Below are positions 23,153 through 34,618 of a stretch of 64,000 nt of DNA, piece after piece (position 1 is the first letter of the stretch; each line of letters starts with the position of its first letter). Location of the stretch: contig OU862917.1 of the NCBI GenBank assembly GCA_917880885.1, forward strand, positions 24,974,104-25,038,103. Direction: 5' to 3'. Position numbers and translations under genes: made by a program. The notes beneath the pieces are model-generated. The model did not search any database, had not been told where the DNA came from, and worked only from the letters and a program-made list of their open reading frames with translations. The DNA comes from Limnephilus marmoratus. Lineage: Eukaryota > Arthropoda > Insecta > Trichoptera > Limnephilidae.

Positions 23153-24419
23153 TACTTAATATACTCTTTAAGGTGTAATGGATAATTATTAACAGGAACA
23201 TGAACTGGCTTGATAAGGCTACGTATTATTACTGGTCGATGGCTTAATTATGTTATAATTACATTATAATTGCATTACTAAAATCTAACAGAATCTGATG
23301 TACTGTTATCAGAAATCAGTAATTAACTTAACTTTAAGGCTCTGGCGTTTAAAAAAATGTGTGCCTCACCATGTCTTGTACTAATTTTTAGCAACGTAGA
23401 CTTATAGCCCGCAGTAGAATCGGCATTGCAAGCTGAACAAAGTTGCGATAACTTAGAAATTTCAGCAATCAAGACTGTGCCTAATTTATTGCAATACATT
23501 GTTCGACAGTTTTCTGCTTCAGACATTCAGATTTTGGGACTTTATATTCAAGATTATTTTTTGTTCCATAACTTCTTAAATTATTTTGCACAATTTTCTT
23601 TTAGAAATATACCATAAATAACATCAACTGCCGATCAACATGTTTCCTTCGTGCCTCATGAATTCATTCCGTTTTTTTTTTACTAATAGAGTATCTCTAA
23701 AAAACCCACGGACATCCTAGCTGTCAGAACCTTCACGTCTGAGGCATTTTTCTTCTGATCCTTTTCATTTCGGCATTACTGGAAAATTTAATAAAACAGA
23801 AGGTTTCTCAGAAAAAAACCGAACCCATCCAGTCCAGGCGACGATATCCACCCTTATTTTTTTATTCTATATCTGCTACCTTCAATATGAAAACCGTTTT
23901 CGTCCTGCCAGAATTATCTTTATCTCCTTCCGTAAGGTTTTGCCGTTTAGACGGAAGGTTTTATTCTGAAAATGGAAAATATCCCGAAAACGGCAAATCC
24001 CTGCAAAGAAAGGCGGCCAATTTATTTCCGAGATAATAATTTGCAGATAAAGTTTATTTAATGGATTCCGTGTTTCTTGGCCCACTAGGAAAGGTAAAGG
24101 AAGACTTTAACTTAAATAACAAAGTCAGATTTATCAGTAGCTGTAGCTACTACCTACTAGCTACCCACGGCTATCGTTTTTCTTATTTCCGTTATAACTT
24201 ATGAATTACTCACTTATTGTGAATGCTTTAAAACTTTCCTTGTTTAATGTTGTATGTGTTCGGTTTAATAGACAGTTTAATGTTTTATTGGTTTTAGGTC
24301 TTTAAAAAGTACGTTTTACGTTACCTCGGATGAATAAAATTGTCCCTTTTAAGATATTTCCGTTTTATATTCACATGAAAAAAATAGAAAATGGAGAGTA
24401 TCGTATTACTCCAGAATAT

Positions 24420-25078
24420 TGATAATGTATTCAACCATTACTACATTTAGAGTTAAGTTAGCCTCTCAGAAACTGGGCGTACTGTACAGGGCCCGCAGAT
24501 ACTTTAATAGTACACAACTGCTAACCCTGTACAAATCGCAAGTGCGCCCCACGGTTAAATTTGGCAGCCACCTCTGGTCTGGAGCTCCAAAATACCTAAA
24601 AAAAAACCCTTGACTCTGTGCAGAAACGAGCGGTCCGTTTGCCAGATTCTCCCATCTTAACAGACGGACTGCAATCTTTAGAGCACAGGCGTCAGGTGGG
24701 AATGCTTCCTTGTTCTACCGGTATTACAATGGAAGATGCTCCGAGGAACTAGCGTCATTGATCCCCTCGGCACCGGTGCATAGTCGGGAAACACGCCAAA
24801 CACGCGCCCAACATTTGTACACGGTTGACATTAGTCACATGAGAACGGGTCATTTCTATGACTCGTTCTTGAGTTCAACGGCTCGGCTGTGGAACGATTT
24901 GCCGGCCTCTGTGATTCCTCCCTCCTTCAACATGGGTCTCTTCAAGACCCGTGTTCACTCCTTCCTTTCCTCAAAAAGACCCTCCACATGGCATCTTCAA
25001 GGATGACATAGGCCCTGAGGGAGTTATTTTCCTCAGGGCCTCCTGTGTGGAGTTAATGTAAAAAAAAAAAAAAAAAAT
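24420..25078 (+). pseudogene. 5'-truncated LINE (Jockey/LOA-type), source of the repeat R tail
   Basis: The first frame (24422-24613) holds FNSTQLLTLYKSQVRPTVKF then GSHLWSGAPKYL, the post-YADD block. A stop and frame change follow at about 24612. The second frame (24710-25006) carries FYRYYNGRCSEELASLIP and STARLWNDLPASVIPPSFNM, ending SSKRPSTWHLQG. The 3' UTR has the hairpin CCCTGAGGGAGTTATTTTCC / TCAGGGCCTCC and the poly(A) at 25060-25078. The frameshift and 5' truncation make it inactive. The end of this LINE is the 3' end shared with repeat R elsewhere in the window. Confidence 0.8.
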
Positions 25079-25239
25079 AATTTAAAGTTAAAAATAAAAA
25101 TAAATCTATTGTCCATGCATGAACCTAATATTATGTATTATGTTATTAAATATCGCATGCATGAAATAATTCTACTTCATAATTTATCAAGGCATACAAA
25201 AAGCGCAGCCCCATTTGTACATGTAGGAATTTTATTGCT

Positions 25240-25360
25240 GACCGGTCAGTGGCTGAGTTAGCATCGCGTTTAGGTCACACCCATGCGTCGCGTGTTCGAT
25301 TCCTCGGCTGGCAAAGTCCTCCATCACGACATGAGCAACATTTTTCGCTTATTGTGGTTA
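25240..25360 (+). mobile_element. tRNA-derived SINE (family S1), truncated
   Basis: Box A-like TGGCTGAGTTAGCATCGC and box B-like GTGTTCGATTCCTCGG are correctly ordered, followed by AAAGTCCTCCATCACGACAT. Other S1 copies are at 43682-44645 (minus) and 46702-46878 (minus). Confidence 0.7.
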
Positions 25361-25434
25361 TTTAAAATATTATGTTTATATAAAATTATGTTTATATAAA
25401 ATCATAAATTCAATAATTGATAGCCATGAACTAT

Positions 25435-25972
25435 TATACTTGATTTCTTTTCATATACCTCGTAAACCAACATCGAGGCAATATCTACCGTTCTATTGTG
25501 ATAACTCCAACACAGAATCACAGTTGTATACCCCCGCTCGCCGCATACAAAATTTGGGTAATGACTATAAAGATGTTGTTGACATATTAAACACACCATT
25601 CACCAAATATAAACAAGTCATTACCCAATTTATATTGAAAAGAAGAACATTAAATTTTATTTAATTAACCGAACAAACTACGTAGCTCAGCATCGACCTA
25701 CGAGACCTTACCAATGTATTGTAATTTTCCTAGTATTACATTTTTCCATCTTGCATGGCGGAGTATTTAGTTTTGATGTTATTTCGTTTTTTACTTTGTT
25801 TTTGCTTTAGATGTTGTTTTTGATTTTGTCTAATATTTTGCTTTTGATTTTGTTTTTGATTTTGCTTTGATTCTGTTGTGCTTAACTTAGATGTTCTTTG
25901 TAATAAATAAAAAAAATAACGTGTAAAAGCCCAGCCGGGCGGGAAATTCATAATAAATAAATATTTTACTAT
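25435..25972 (+). pseudogene. Jockey-like LINE, C-terminal fragment and tail
   Basis: The frame from 25440 ends with a LINE-type C-terminus: RKPTSRQYLPFYCDNSNTES then FTKYKQVITQFIL, stop near 25662. The 3' UTR includes GTGTAAAAGCCCAGCCGGGC and the tail TAATAAATAAATA at 25950-25964. On the minus strand this UTR is a degenerate CAAAANCAAAANCAAAA array (25780-25870). There is no RT core. Confidence 0.6.
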
Positions 25973-26449
25973 AGATTCTCAACTAGGTACTTACTTCAGA
26001 TATCTTTACTAACAGACTGAAGAGAGATAGCTTTTAAATGTATTATTTTATTAAAAATGATTTATTTTTTTAAACCAAAACTATTATTAAATATTGAACT
26101 GACAGCCCTGAAACAGTTAGCTAATTAGCAATACCTGCTTAATAATTTCAAACAAAGATAACTTTGAAGGTAACAATAAACTCAATGCAAATTTACTCTA
26201 TTTAGTGCTTATAAATACTGTTGACAACTTTTTGACAAGTCCCCTTTGTTTAGGTACATCTTTTTTATTCTAAATAATCCTATCTAAATTTTATGTTCTC
26301 TGTTATTATAACATTGATATTATTTTTTTTTGTTTAGTAACAGTAGTTTAGTAACACATAATAGTATCCTTCACCTAAATACTTGCTACTTTGTTAAATG
26401 TTCATTTCTACTTTGTTATTATTGATAATCTCCTGTGTACCACTGTATA

Positions 26450-26527
26450 CTTATAATATATATAATTATAATATATATAATTATAATATTATAATATTAT
26501 AATATATATAATTATAATATAATAATT
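26450..26527. repeat. AT microsatellite with palindromic units
   Basis: Alternating TATAATATATATAATTA units, self-complementary and able to extrude as a cruciform. It abuts the 5' truncation point of the LINE that follows. Confidence 0.75.
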
Positions 26528-26528
26528 T

Positions 26529-27923
26529 AGGTCTAGGAATTCACGGTGATCTCTATAGATGGATCGCATCTTATGTTAGTAATCGACACCAAATTACGGT
26601 TGTCAATGGTTTCGCATCTTGCTTAATAGAAATCGTCTCAGGTGTGCCCCAGGGGTCGCATCTCGGACCACTCCTATTCAATATTTATATAAATGACATT
26701 CTTGTATGCTTCCCAAATAGTTACTTTATATTGTATGCGGACGACATGAAAATTTTTAAACCTATTCAGTCGTTATCCGATTGCATCGAATTACAAAGAG
26801 ATCTTGATCATTTGTGCACATACTGTGAATCAAACTTATTGTCCTTAAATATATCCAAGTGTCACTCGATTACGTTTACTAGAAATAAAAATAAAATAAC
26901 CTATCCTTACAACTTGAATAACAAACCTCTAAAATATTTGTCTACATGTAAAGATCTAGGTGTTCACTTGGATAGCAAACTAATATTTGATAAGCACATC
27001 GAATACATTATATCAAAATCTTATAAGATGCTAGGTTTTCTATTAAGAGTATGTAAAGTTTTTAAAAGTGCTAAGACTCTGGAAATATTATTCTGTTCAT
27101 TGGTCAGAAGTCCACTGGAGTATGCTTCCACCATATGGAATCCTCAATATAAGGTATACATAGACTTAATAGAGAGTATACAGAATAAATTTTCGAAATA
27201 TTTACTCAAGAAATACAACAAAACTTCAAATAATATGTTATCTTTACAAAAAAGACGCACACTGTCAGATCTGATATTTCTACATAACCTGCTTAATAAT
27301 AAAATAGATAGTCCCGAATTGCTATCTGTCATTGGTTTAAATGTTCCAATGAGGCGTACCAGGCACACTTCACTTTTTCACATAGGATACAATAATACTA
27401 ATGCAGCACAAAACTCACCAATCTCTCGCGCAATCACATCTTATACACACTATGAAAAATTATTACACTTAGACATTTTCCACAACTCCCTGCAAACATA
27501 CAAAACTAATTTACTAAATTTGTTGGCGTGATATAATTAATTTTAAAACTTCTTATTTACACTTATATTTTCATTAAACTTTAATTACTACTCATGAGCA
27601 TGTATTTTTTATTGCTATAAAAATACTCATCTTTTCACTAAACTAATTACAATTTGTTAGCATGTAATTCTTGTTCTAAAAAAAAAAAAAAATCTCTTTT
27701 ATCTTTGTATACAATTTTCCTTTATATTATTCTTCTCTTTCATTCATCAGTTAAGTTTTAAGAACTGTTCAAATCCCAGGCGTATTATCCCAGATATTAT
27801 ACGGACTTACGTAATAGGTACTAAAGCATGTAATTACTTTATTTAACATTCCTTATAACTTGTAAACTTATGTACTGTGTATGTTCCTAATAAACAAATA
27901 AACAAATAAACAAACAAATAATA
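26529..27923 (+). pseudogene. 5'-truncated Jockey-like LINE with intact RT palm motifs
   Basis: The open frame to 27531 starts (without its N-terminus) at LGIHGDLYRWIASYVSNRHQ. It includes GVPQGSHLGPLLFNIYINDI and the catalytic YADD (FILYADDMKIFK), then the CSLVRSPLEYASTIW block, and ends NLLNLLA. The methionine at 26644 is not a natural start; translation would begin in the lost 5' part. The endonuclease and first RT blocks are missing. The 3' UTR ends CCTAATAAACAAATAAACAA to about 27923. No stop interrupts the remaining part, so this is one of the younger insertions in the window, but it cannot move by itself. Confidence 0.88.
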
Positions 27924-27990
27924 CCATGTACTCACTTCAATGTAAAAGCCATGCTATGGCGTTTATATAAATAAATAAATAAATAAATTG
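27924..27990 (+). mobile_element. LINE 3' end fragment
   Basis: AAAAGCCATGCTATGGCGTT followed by TATAAATAAATAAATAAATA, the same type of end as the minus-strand LINEs at 51923 and 30655. Confidence 0.6.
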
Positions 27991-28221
27991 GTAGTAGGAG
28001 GTTTTCAAATATTATCGGGTTTTTCGTAACTCGGGTTTGTTTTTCTTTAAAATTAAAGAAATGTATATTTTGGATTTTCTTTGATCATCCCCGACTGTCC
28101 CCCCACAGCAAAACATAAATATATTCCATGCAGAATGTTCCGTGTTCTTTGGGCTAGAGGACAGGTGCAGTCGAAGGTAATTTTCGATCAATCCGATCAC
28201 AATCAATGGTATTTCTTTCAG

Positions 28222-28387
28222 GCCGTCCCAGGGCTTGCTGGGTGCTACGTCTCTGGGGGTTGCAGGGGCGGGGGAGCCAGGGGGCGAGCCCCCGCCCAAC
28301 TGGCAGGAGCGCTGCTTGACCCTTCAGCTGGAGCTGCATAGGTCCAGGGCGCACTCCACCAGGGTCCGGGACATGCTGAGAGATAAG
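28222..28387 (+). CDS. Host gene, second coding exon (unrecognised, coiled-coil start)
   Basis: Acceptor TTTCTTTCAG ends at 28221 and the donor AAG|GTAAGG follows 28387, both close to consensus. The exon is 166 bp, in phase with exon 1, and ends on a codon boundary. It encodes PSQGLLGATSLGVAGAGEPG, then a Pro/Gly-rich linker, then NWQERCLTLQLELHRSRAHS and TRVRDMLRDK. The last 35 residues have the heptad-like Leu/Arg/Glu pattern of a coiled coil. The strong GC bias and open frame across 55 codons support a real exon. I do not recognise the protein. No further exon was identified in the 35 kb to the right, so the gene either has very long introns or later exons too short to see. Confidence 0.72.
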
Positions 28388-29254
28388 GTAAGGTTCAATC
28401 AATCATTTAGAGGTTTTAGTAGTTTAACTTAATGTGAAATCACGATTTTAGATTAAATTTTACTACGAATCGATTTACGAAGTGCTTTGGATGAATCGAA
28501 GTTTTTCCTTTCGTTTCGCTTGAGTGGAATTAAAATAAAATTGTTATTTACTTTTTTATAAATATAAGCGTCAACTACTAAAAAAAAATCCTTAGAAATA
28601 TAATATGTACTACTTATAAAATCATCTTCTAAAAAGCATAATATTATTGCTAAATTTATCTCTTACAGTTTCACTTGTTAAAATTTTTTTATTTTAAATT
28701 GATTTACGATATAAATAAATGCCACCTTTGTGTTAAAATCGACCGTCTCTAGATTTCGTTCGCCAAGCGATTTGTATGCCTATTAAATACATTCGTGGTG
28801 ATATGAGGTACACTAAGATTATACACATTTTTGGCTTGTGTATTCCTCTTTGGGTTTCTTTAAAACTTTTGGAAAACTGCTAATGTTAAGCACGTACAGT
28901 GAATGTATTAATGATAATGATAAACTCATTGATTTTTTAAATAAAGTGGTTTTTGGAAGCAATTTAACAATATGGCTTTCATCTCTATGTTTAATGTATT
29001 TTATTTGCAAGCGTTTGAATAGCTGGGGAAAGGAAAGGCGATCGTTTACGAGTATTTTAAATGAACATATTTTAAATGAGCATGTTTCAAAATAATTTTG
29101 AATGTTGGAGTAGAGTAGAAGAGTTGGAACGTTAAATCACGAGGAGTTAGAATAATCATAGAAAAGAGGATATTGGTTTGGAGAGCGATTAGTATTTTTT
29201 AATTAAATTCAGACAATATTAGCGAAACTCAATCAAAAATCTGGAGACAGAAAA
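28388..29254. other. Unassigned AT-rich sequence (intron of the host gene if it continues)
   Basis: No element recognised. Confidence 0.4.
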
Positions 29255-29345
29255 ATCAGAGAAAGATATTGGCACCTCTGACTCGACCTAGGACCTTCGA
29301 TTTTCCGGGTACAGCTCTAAACCACTGAGCTAATGCGTCTGTATT
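29255..29345 (-). mobile_element. tRNA-related SINE head
   Basis: On the minus strand TTAGCTCAGTGGTTTAGAGC (box A region) is followed about 20 bp later by AGGTCGAGTCAG (box B region). No cloverleaf with a clean acceptor stem forms, so I call it a SINE or tRNA pseudogene rather than a gene. Confidence 0.55.
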
Positions 29346-29536
29346 CAATCATTTTTAACTGTGTCATACTTCGAATAAGAACCACCAACATTATCTTCAT
29401 TTTCTAAGCGCAAATTTTTTTGGCTTTATATATGATTGCAAGATTCAAACCAGAACTAGAAATATAGATCTAATCTAATCTAAAAATATAGATTAGTGAT
29501 TTATCTGTTGGTTTTTTTCTTCTCGAATTTTTTATT

Positions 29537-29632
29537 ATTTTTTACATTAACTCCACACAGGAGGCCTTGAGGAAAATAATTTCCCTCAGGGCCTATGTCA
29601 TCTGGGATGCTGTGTGGAGGGTATAAGGAAAT
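29537..29632 (-). mobile_element. Repeat R / LINE 3' end, minus strand
   Basis: ACATTAACTCCACACAGGAG and TTTCCCTCAGGGCCTATGTC are the complement of the shared tail (CTCCTGTGTGGAGTTAATGT). Only the last 95 bp are present. Confidence 0.75.
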
Positions 29633-30454
29633 AGCAAGGCTATTGGCATTAATCTTCAGTTTACTGAAGTTTCACCGCAATATGTCGAATGATCAAATTA
29701 ATTTTATTAATTATCGATAACTAATGAAATTAGTTAACCCTTCCAAGGCAAATGTATTCCTCTCTGCGGAGTTGCGGTCTGCATGTAGTTAGTAGGTCTA
29801 AGTACGTGTATTTACACAATCTACCACACAGTATGTCTATCAACATTCAACGTGGGCGTATTGCTCTCCCGACATATCAATAAATCACGTTTATCCTAAT
29901 TCACGTAGTCCTCGCAAAGCAAACAGCCCAAGTGCAGTTGATATGCACCTTGCGCGATACCTGCTCCGATATTGCATTCACGTACCGTGGCCGCCGGCGC
30001 AGTGAGCCCACGTTCCGTACACTACTTGTTTGTGGGTTGTTGTTGCACCGTGGGCCGGTAAGGGCTGCTGGTTGTTTTGTCTATTTGTTTATTATCATTA
30101 TTCTCTTCTCGTATTGGCTAAGGCCGCGTGGCACTGAGTGGTATCGTGAAATTGAAGCCAATGCTGCGGGGCATCGGAACTTTTCTGTGGTCGGTGGATT
30201 TTTCTTTCTTTGTCGCCATATACGGTTTAACAGGCAGACGCTGCTAGCTTTCAATAAGTGCCCATTACAGTTTAAGTGTGGTTGTTATTTAGTATTACTA
30301 ACTACAGTTTTATTTGAGTTTTCATCATTAAATAATTTTCCTTCCTTATCGTCATTTTTTCTACTGTATTTGTAATGAATATTCCCCCTTCCGGGGAGTT
30401 CTGAATGCAAATAAATTTGGTACGAGTTAATAGGCTCATTACCTATATTGAAAA
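29633..30454. other. Unassigned; GC-rich open stretch without domain
   Basis: An open frame at 29932-30375 has a GC-rich start, no initiator context and no recognisable motif. CCCCCTTCCGGGGAGTTC near 30385 is a small hairpin. It may be the non-coding end of an unidentified element. Confidence 0.35.
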
Positions 30455-30530
30455 ATACTAGACGGTCGAAGGGTAAAGCTCTCGACTAGCAAGCCGAAGT
30501 TCAAAACCCGGCGTGTGCAAATAAGTTTTG
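30455..30530 (+). other. tRNA-like segment (SINE head or tRNA pseudogene)
   Basis: GGTCGAAGGGTAAAGCTCTC and AAGTTCAAAACCCGGCG resemble box A and box B at tRNA spacing. No complete cloverleaf. Confidence 0.35.
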
Positions 30531-30654
30531 TTTGATTAATTTGTGTTATTTTACAATTAATTTATCAATAAATATTATAAAATAAAGTGTACAAAAGTGT
30601 GCGACCCGCTTAAACTGAGAAACGAGTCCCGGTACGATCAAGGGAGTTATATTT

Positions 30655-31150
30655 ATTTTTTAAATTTATTTATTAATGTTTCAACGCCCTGATGGCCTTT
30701 TACATATAAGTTTATAATACAGAGACAAAGTTTTAAATAAAAAAGATGAACTTGAAATAGTAAACATCACGTGAATGGAAAGTATAAAGATACATTTTTG
30801 TAAAAATAATACATTACAATAAAAGAGAAAGTTTTTAAAGTTGCAGATGCCATAAAATAGTATTTATTTATTTATTTATTATTTATTTATTTAATACATG
30901 AATTATCGAAAGTACATATAGTTTTTTTGTGATATTTCACCCTCCATGCTAGGGATGACCCAGTGTTATGGCGGGTGAAGTTTACAGTTTGTGGATATAC
31001 ATTCATTAGTAAAGGTTGAAATTTTTCACTAATTGATACTATGCACACAAATTCTTCTACAGTAAGAGAGTTTATGTAGTTATATTGGATTACAAGAATA
31101 AGGTGAAGAAGTTAAAGAATATTGGAAAAGATAAGTTATTATTAGTATAT
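30655..31150 (-). mobile_element. Two minus-strand LINE 3' ends
   Basis: 30655-30725 is the complement of ATGTAAAAGGCCATCAGGGC + GTT..AATAAATAAAT, the same end as at 27924 and 51923. 30857-31010 begins with TATTTATTTATTTATTATTT (tail), then a UTR with CACCCTCCATGCTAGGG. Neither keeps recognisable coding sequence. Confidence 0.5.
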
Positions 31151-31338
31151 TTTTGAATTATTATATATAGTTCACAGTAATCAGTTTTATACATATAATT
31201 GCTGTATAAATTGTGTATTTACAAATTTTACATAAAAAATGGTGTAGTAGCCCTCTATCCCCCGTCCATGAAGAAGTTTTCTGTTTTTACGTTGAGGGCA
31301 TGCTATTGAAGATATGAGGGCTTAAAGTTTCGCCTTCT

Positions 31339-31443
31339 AGAAATTTCTAGAACAGTCCAGAATATTCGAGAGTATTCGAGAGCATTCCACGACTTTCCAG
31401 AACAACCCGGAACATTCTGGAATATTGTAGAACGTTTGAGAAT
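31339..31443 (+). promoter_or_regulatory. Array of heat-shock elements in strict 5 bp register
   Basis: Starting with GAA at 31340-31342, every fifth base opens the next inverted triplet: GAA, TTC, GAA, gtc, GAA, TTC, GAG, TTC, GAG, TTC, cga, TTC, GAA, acc, GAA, TTC, GAA, TTg, GAA, TTt, GAA (last at 31440). The alternation holds over 21 consecutive slots, with only three slots badly off. Alternating nGAAn/nTTCn is the binding site for heat-shock factor trimers; three are enough for a functional site. The first three (31340-31352) are perfect. A TATA box lies about 120 bp downstream. No heat-shock protein gene follows, so this is probably a promoter inside a transposable element or a captured fragment. 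Confidence 0.75.
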
Positions 31444-31450
31444 AGGGAAT

Positions 31451-31515
31451 CGCGAACATCATTGTGGTACATCATTGTGGAACATCGTTGTGGAACATCA
31501 TTGTGGAACATTCCT
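31451..31515 (+). repeat. Tandem 13 bp repeat
   Basis: Four to five units of CATCATTGTGGAA directly behind the heat-shock-element array. Confidence 0.8.
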
Positions 31516-31560
31516 GAACACTCTCGAATGTTGTTGCATGGGGCTACCCATAGGTAGGAG

Positions 31561-31608
31561 TATATAACGCTAGAACCGTTATTTCAATCGTCAAATAACG
31601 GTTCTAGT
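31561..31608 (+). promoter_or_regulatory. TATA box and inverted repeat
   Basis: TATATAA at 31561-31567, then CTAGAACCGTTATTT and its complement AAATAACGGTTCTAG (31570-31608) around an 8 bp loop. A start site would be expected inside the inverted repeat. Downstream AGCAAAGCCGGGTACCCC and AGATAG (to about 31683) resemble a Helitron-like or LINE-like 3' end, but this is uncertain. Confidence 0.5.
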
Positions 31609-31719
31609 TATATTCTAATCGGTTATATTCAACGACACTTCAATCTCATATCAACTTCCTGAGCAAAGCCGGGTACCCCAGATAGTTTAAAATAATATGT
31701 AGTATATTTGCTGCACGTT

Positions 31720-31965
31720 ACGGAGTAAAAGATATTCTCAGAATAGCCCTGGAGCCCTAAGACCAACGTTCAGAATTGCAACGTTGCTTGAAATAGCCTT
31801 AGTCATGTTTGGGGACTAGATCTGAATAGCCAGGTAACTCCCCATCTTCCTCTTCCACATCTCCTTCCCCTCCCCACTACCTTTAGCCTCAAATCGTACC
31901 CCACCTGGGGATGTCATAATCTCACTCGCTCAGACGGGAGCATTTGGGACACTTGTGCGGTATTC
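31720..31965 (+). repeat. Unclassified dispersed repeat U, copy 1
   Basis: It shares ordered blocks with 45395-45600: GACTAGATCTGA, a T/C-rich stretch, CTCAAATCGTACCCCACCTG GGGATG (there CTCATAACATATCCCAATTG GGGCTG) and CATAATCTCACTCGCTCA. The class is unknown. Confidence 0.55.
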
Positions 31966-32179
31966 ACTTTAAAAAAATGTATTACGTATAATTTCACTGT
32001 GTTCAGAGTTTTTATACCAACCCTAATGTATAGTTATCAGGCACGGCTGTAGCCAGGGTGGACGAATGTAAACTAAACCCGGTAGACATGAAATACCTGA
32101 GGCGTATATGGGTAATATATTATGTATAAAACCGAGTACCTACTCATCCGCGTTATAAATGAAGCCCGAAAATAATGCA

Positions 32180-32430
32180 TGGCCAATGTAAGCGTAATGT
32201 TTATGCTACGGTCGCTTAGGCGGTTTGGACGTGTAGAGCGGATGCACGAGAAATGAGTGTCAGGAAAATATATAAGAATACATACTCAAGTGGATAGAGT
32301 AGGATGTCGGGGAGGCTACCGAAAGACATGGCACGATCAAGTAAATCAATTTCAGATCAATATAGTACCGAATGGCGTTCCACCCTCTCTGCTTTCTCCT
32401 TCTAAGGAATTGCACCGTAGTCAGTTACTT
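32180..32430 (+). pseudogene. RTE-like LINE C-terminal fragment
   Basis: One frame gives RRFGRVERMHEK and later WHDQVNQ, the decayed form of the LRWFGHVERMNEER..TWHDQVNQ end seen at 58669-59065. CCACCCTCTCTGCTTTCTCC follows as the remnant of the conserved 3' end. Several stops. Confidence 0.65.
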
Positions 32431-34618
32431 AGTTAAATTGGGTATACAAGACACTACTAATGATCGACTCACCAAATTAACAATGTTTTATGATTTAAAT
32501 CTGTTAATATTATTCGCACTAAAGGATGTCCTTTATTATTTATTTTATCCTTTTATTTATTACATTACATTCGATACTTGTATAGCAAAAACATTATTGC
32601 ATAATAATTGAAAATATTTAAAAACGTGTACACGTGTTATTATGTCTTGTAGGTCGATATTACTTCCTAGCTAGGTAGATTGCCTGTTCTGAGGTACCAA
32701 TTGCTCGTGAAAATGTCAAAAATGCTGTTGGTTTTTTTTTTAAATGAAGTGTTCACTAAGTTTTTGCTAAAAGTGCCATTTATAGGTAGCCATGTAAAAT
32801 TTTAAGTTACCTTCATTATTTAATAGTTTTTCAGACTCTACCCTACCCAAGCCAATCAACCATTTAGTTATTATAATTAAACCGATGTAGGACATATTAT
32901 AAACTAGTGTAGGACAAATAAACATATTTAAATTTAAAAAAACTGATAAATAACCATTCACCCAACATTAATGGATCAGCGTAAAATTGAAAACGTGTTT
33001 ATTAGTAAACCTATTATCTTTAAGGGCATTTAACCAGCCAGCGGCCGAAAATCCATATTTCGTCGAAAGATGTTCTTACGATCGTACAGGGCGAAGGTTC
33101 CAATGAGAAAGATTAATTATTCTCCGTACCAGCTTTTAAAAATTATAACTCAATATCGATTTTATTTCGTTCCAAATTTGCTTTAATTTATACCTACATC
33201 CAGAAATGCTGAAAGGCGTGACGATACATATTATATATCTAAATAAAATACACAATAAAAAAAATAAAATAAAAATAAAAAAAATTATTAAAATTATGTA
33301 CTTTTTGTAATTATTTTTTGATCATAAGTATTTATTATTTTTCAATAACGTCTAAGCAAAATAATAATGTAAAAAAAATCTTAAATATATTAATTTGTAA
33401 GACCATAAATAGATAGACATTGAGAAATTTTCATCATAAATAAGTGTTCGGATATATTTTATAATCATTTTATTTGAACTAAAATTCAAATTTTGAAACA
33501 TGCGTTTACTAGATAACGTATTGATTTACAATAATGTATGATTCAATGGTATGAAATATGTCTTGTAAAATAAGATTTTTCGTTTTTTCGATTTTTTACG
33601 ACCTATGGTATAACCTTATTATACTAAAAATAAAAATAATATTATCAAAATTTAAAACTTACGTTTTCTAGATAAAAAAACATTCTTTCAAAATCATTTT
33701 ATAATTTTTTGTGGAAAATAGTCAATACGTCTAAAATTATATTTAAACCTGACATATTTCCGGTTTTCTCTGGTTATACCCTCTTAAGCACGAAGCTAAA
33801 CGACGGGTAACTCCTTGGATCCTACACTTTATACCACAAACAAACCTGGTTTATATGAAATTGGCAAACTTCTAAATAGGACGACATCATTTGCATTCGA
33901 AATAACATTATTACGTGTTGGTTTGTTTTACTTTCGCGCTAAGCACATCTCTGCTAGAGACAGATCAACGGTCTACCGCTGCACCCTTCACCCTACTTCC
34001 CTTCTTGCTTTCAAACGTACCCCGTATAACCGTTGTTCGCTGCACTCCGGTTGCAGTTTAAACCCAACCCGCAGTGTAAAATACGGAAACGGTGCAGGCT
34101 TAACCTGCGGTTTAAGGTAAACTCACCCAGAGCCAACGGATCTTCATCCAGTGTGTAATGTGTATATCGTCGAACAGTTTATTGCTTTGCAATAGTAAAC
34201 CTGCTAGAAGTAATTTTTTATCTATCTTGGACACTAGTGACAATTGTTAAATATTTTGTTTTTTTAGTATTATTATACCATATATACATTTGTTACTTAT
34301 TTTTAATTAAAAATAAATCAAAAATTTTAAAATCGCCTTTATTTATCATGTTTCCTTATTTTGACTCCTACCGCCCTCTCCCCTCTAAATCGCCACGCAC
34401 TACCCCACCTTAAAATATCGAATTACTTTTGGACTGGTACAATAATTTTAAATTTAATTTTAAAACGCTTGTGAATGACAAGGGCTTGTTTGCAACCGGA
34501 AGCGAATAAAAAAAAGTCTCAAATGTACATTATATCTATAATAAATTCTTTTAAAAAAATACTGATTTTGGACAAGCGCTCAAAGGAATATATGATACCC
34601 TTGAATTGGTCTAGAATA
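32431..34618. other. Unassigned AT-rich sequence
   Basis: 33240-33300 is a simple A-rich (AAATAAAA) run. 33795-34130 is less AT-rich and partly open, with no recognised protein. Nothing else seen. Confidence 0.4.

Larger units (their letters stand above)
22222..28221 (+). other. Intron 1 of the host gene (about 6.0 kb), filled with transposon remnants
   Basis: It is bounded by GT at 22222 and by the acceptor TATTTCTTTCAG ending at 28221. It holds an L2-like 3' end (23088), LINEs (24420, 25435, 26529), a SINE (25240) and an AT-rich palindromic tract (26450). The remaining stretches 22222-23087 and 23153-24419 show nothing recognisable. Confidence 0.65.

Noticed and set aside
25240..25360. Possible tRNA gene with box A and box B
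   Set aside because: No complete acceptor and anticodon stems; the same sequence recurs with a common 3' body, so it is a SINE.
29932..30375. 147-residue open frame
   Set aside because: No domain, low-complexity hydrophobic stretches, no start context; likely chance or the end of an unidentified element.
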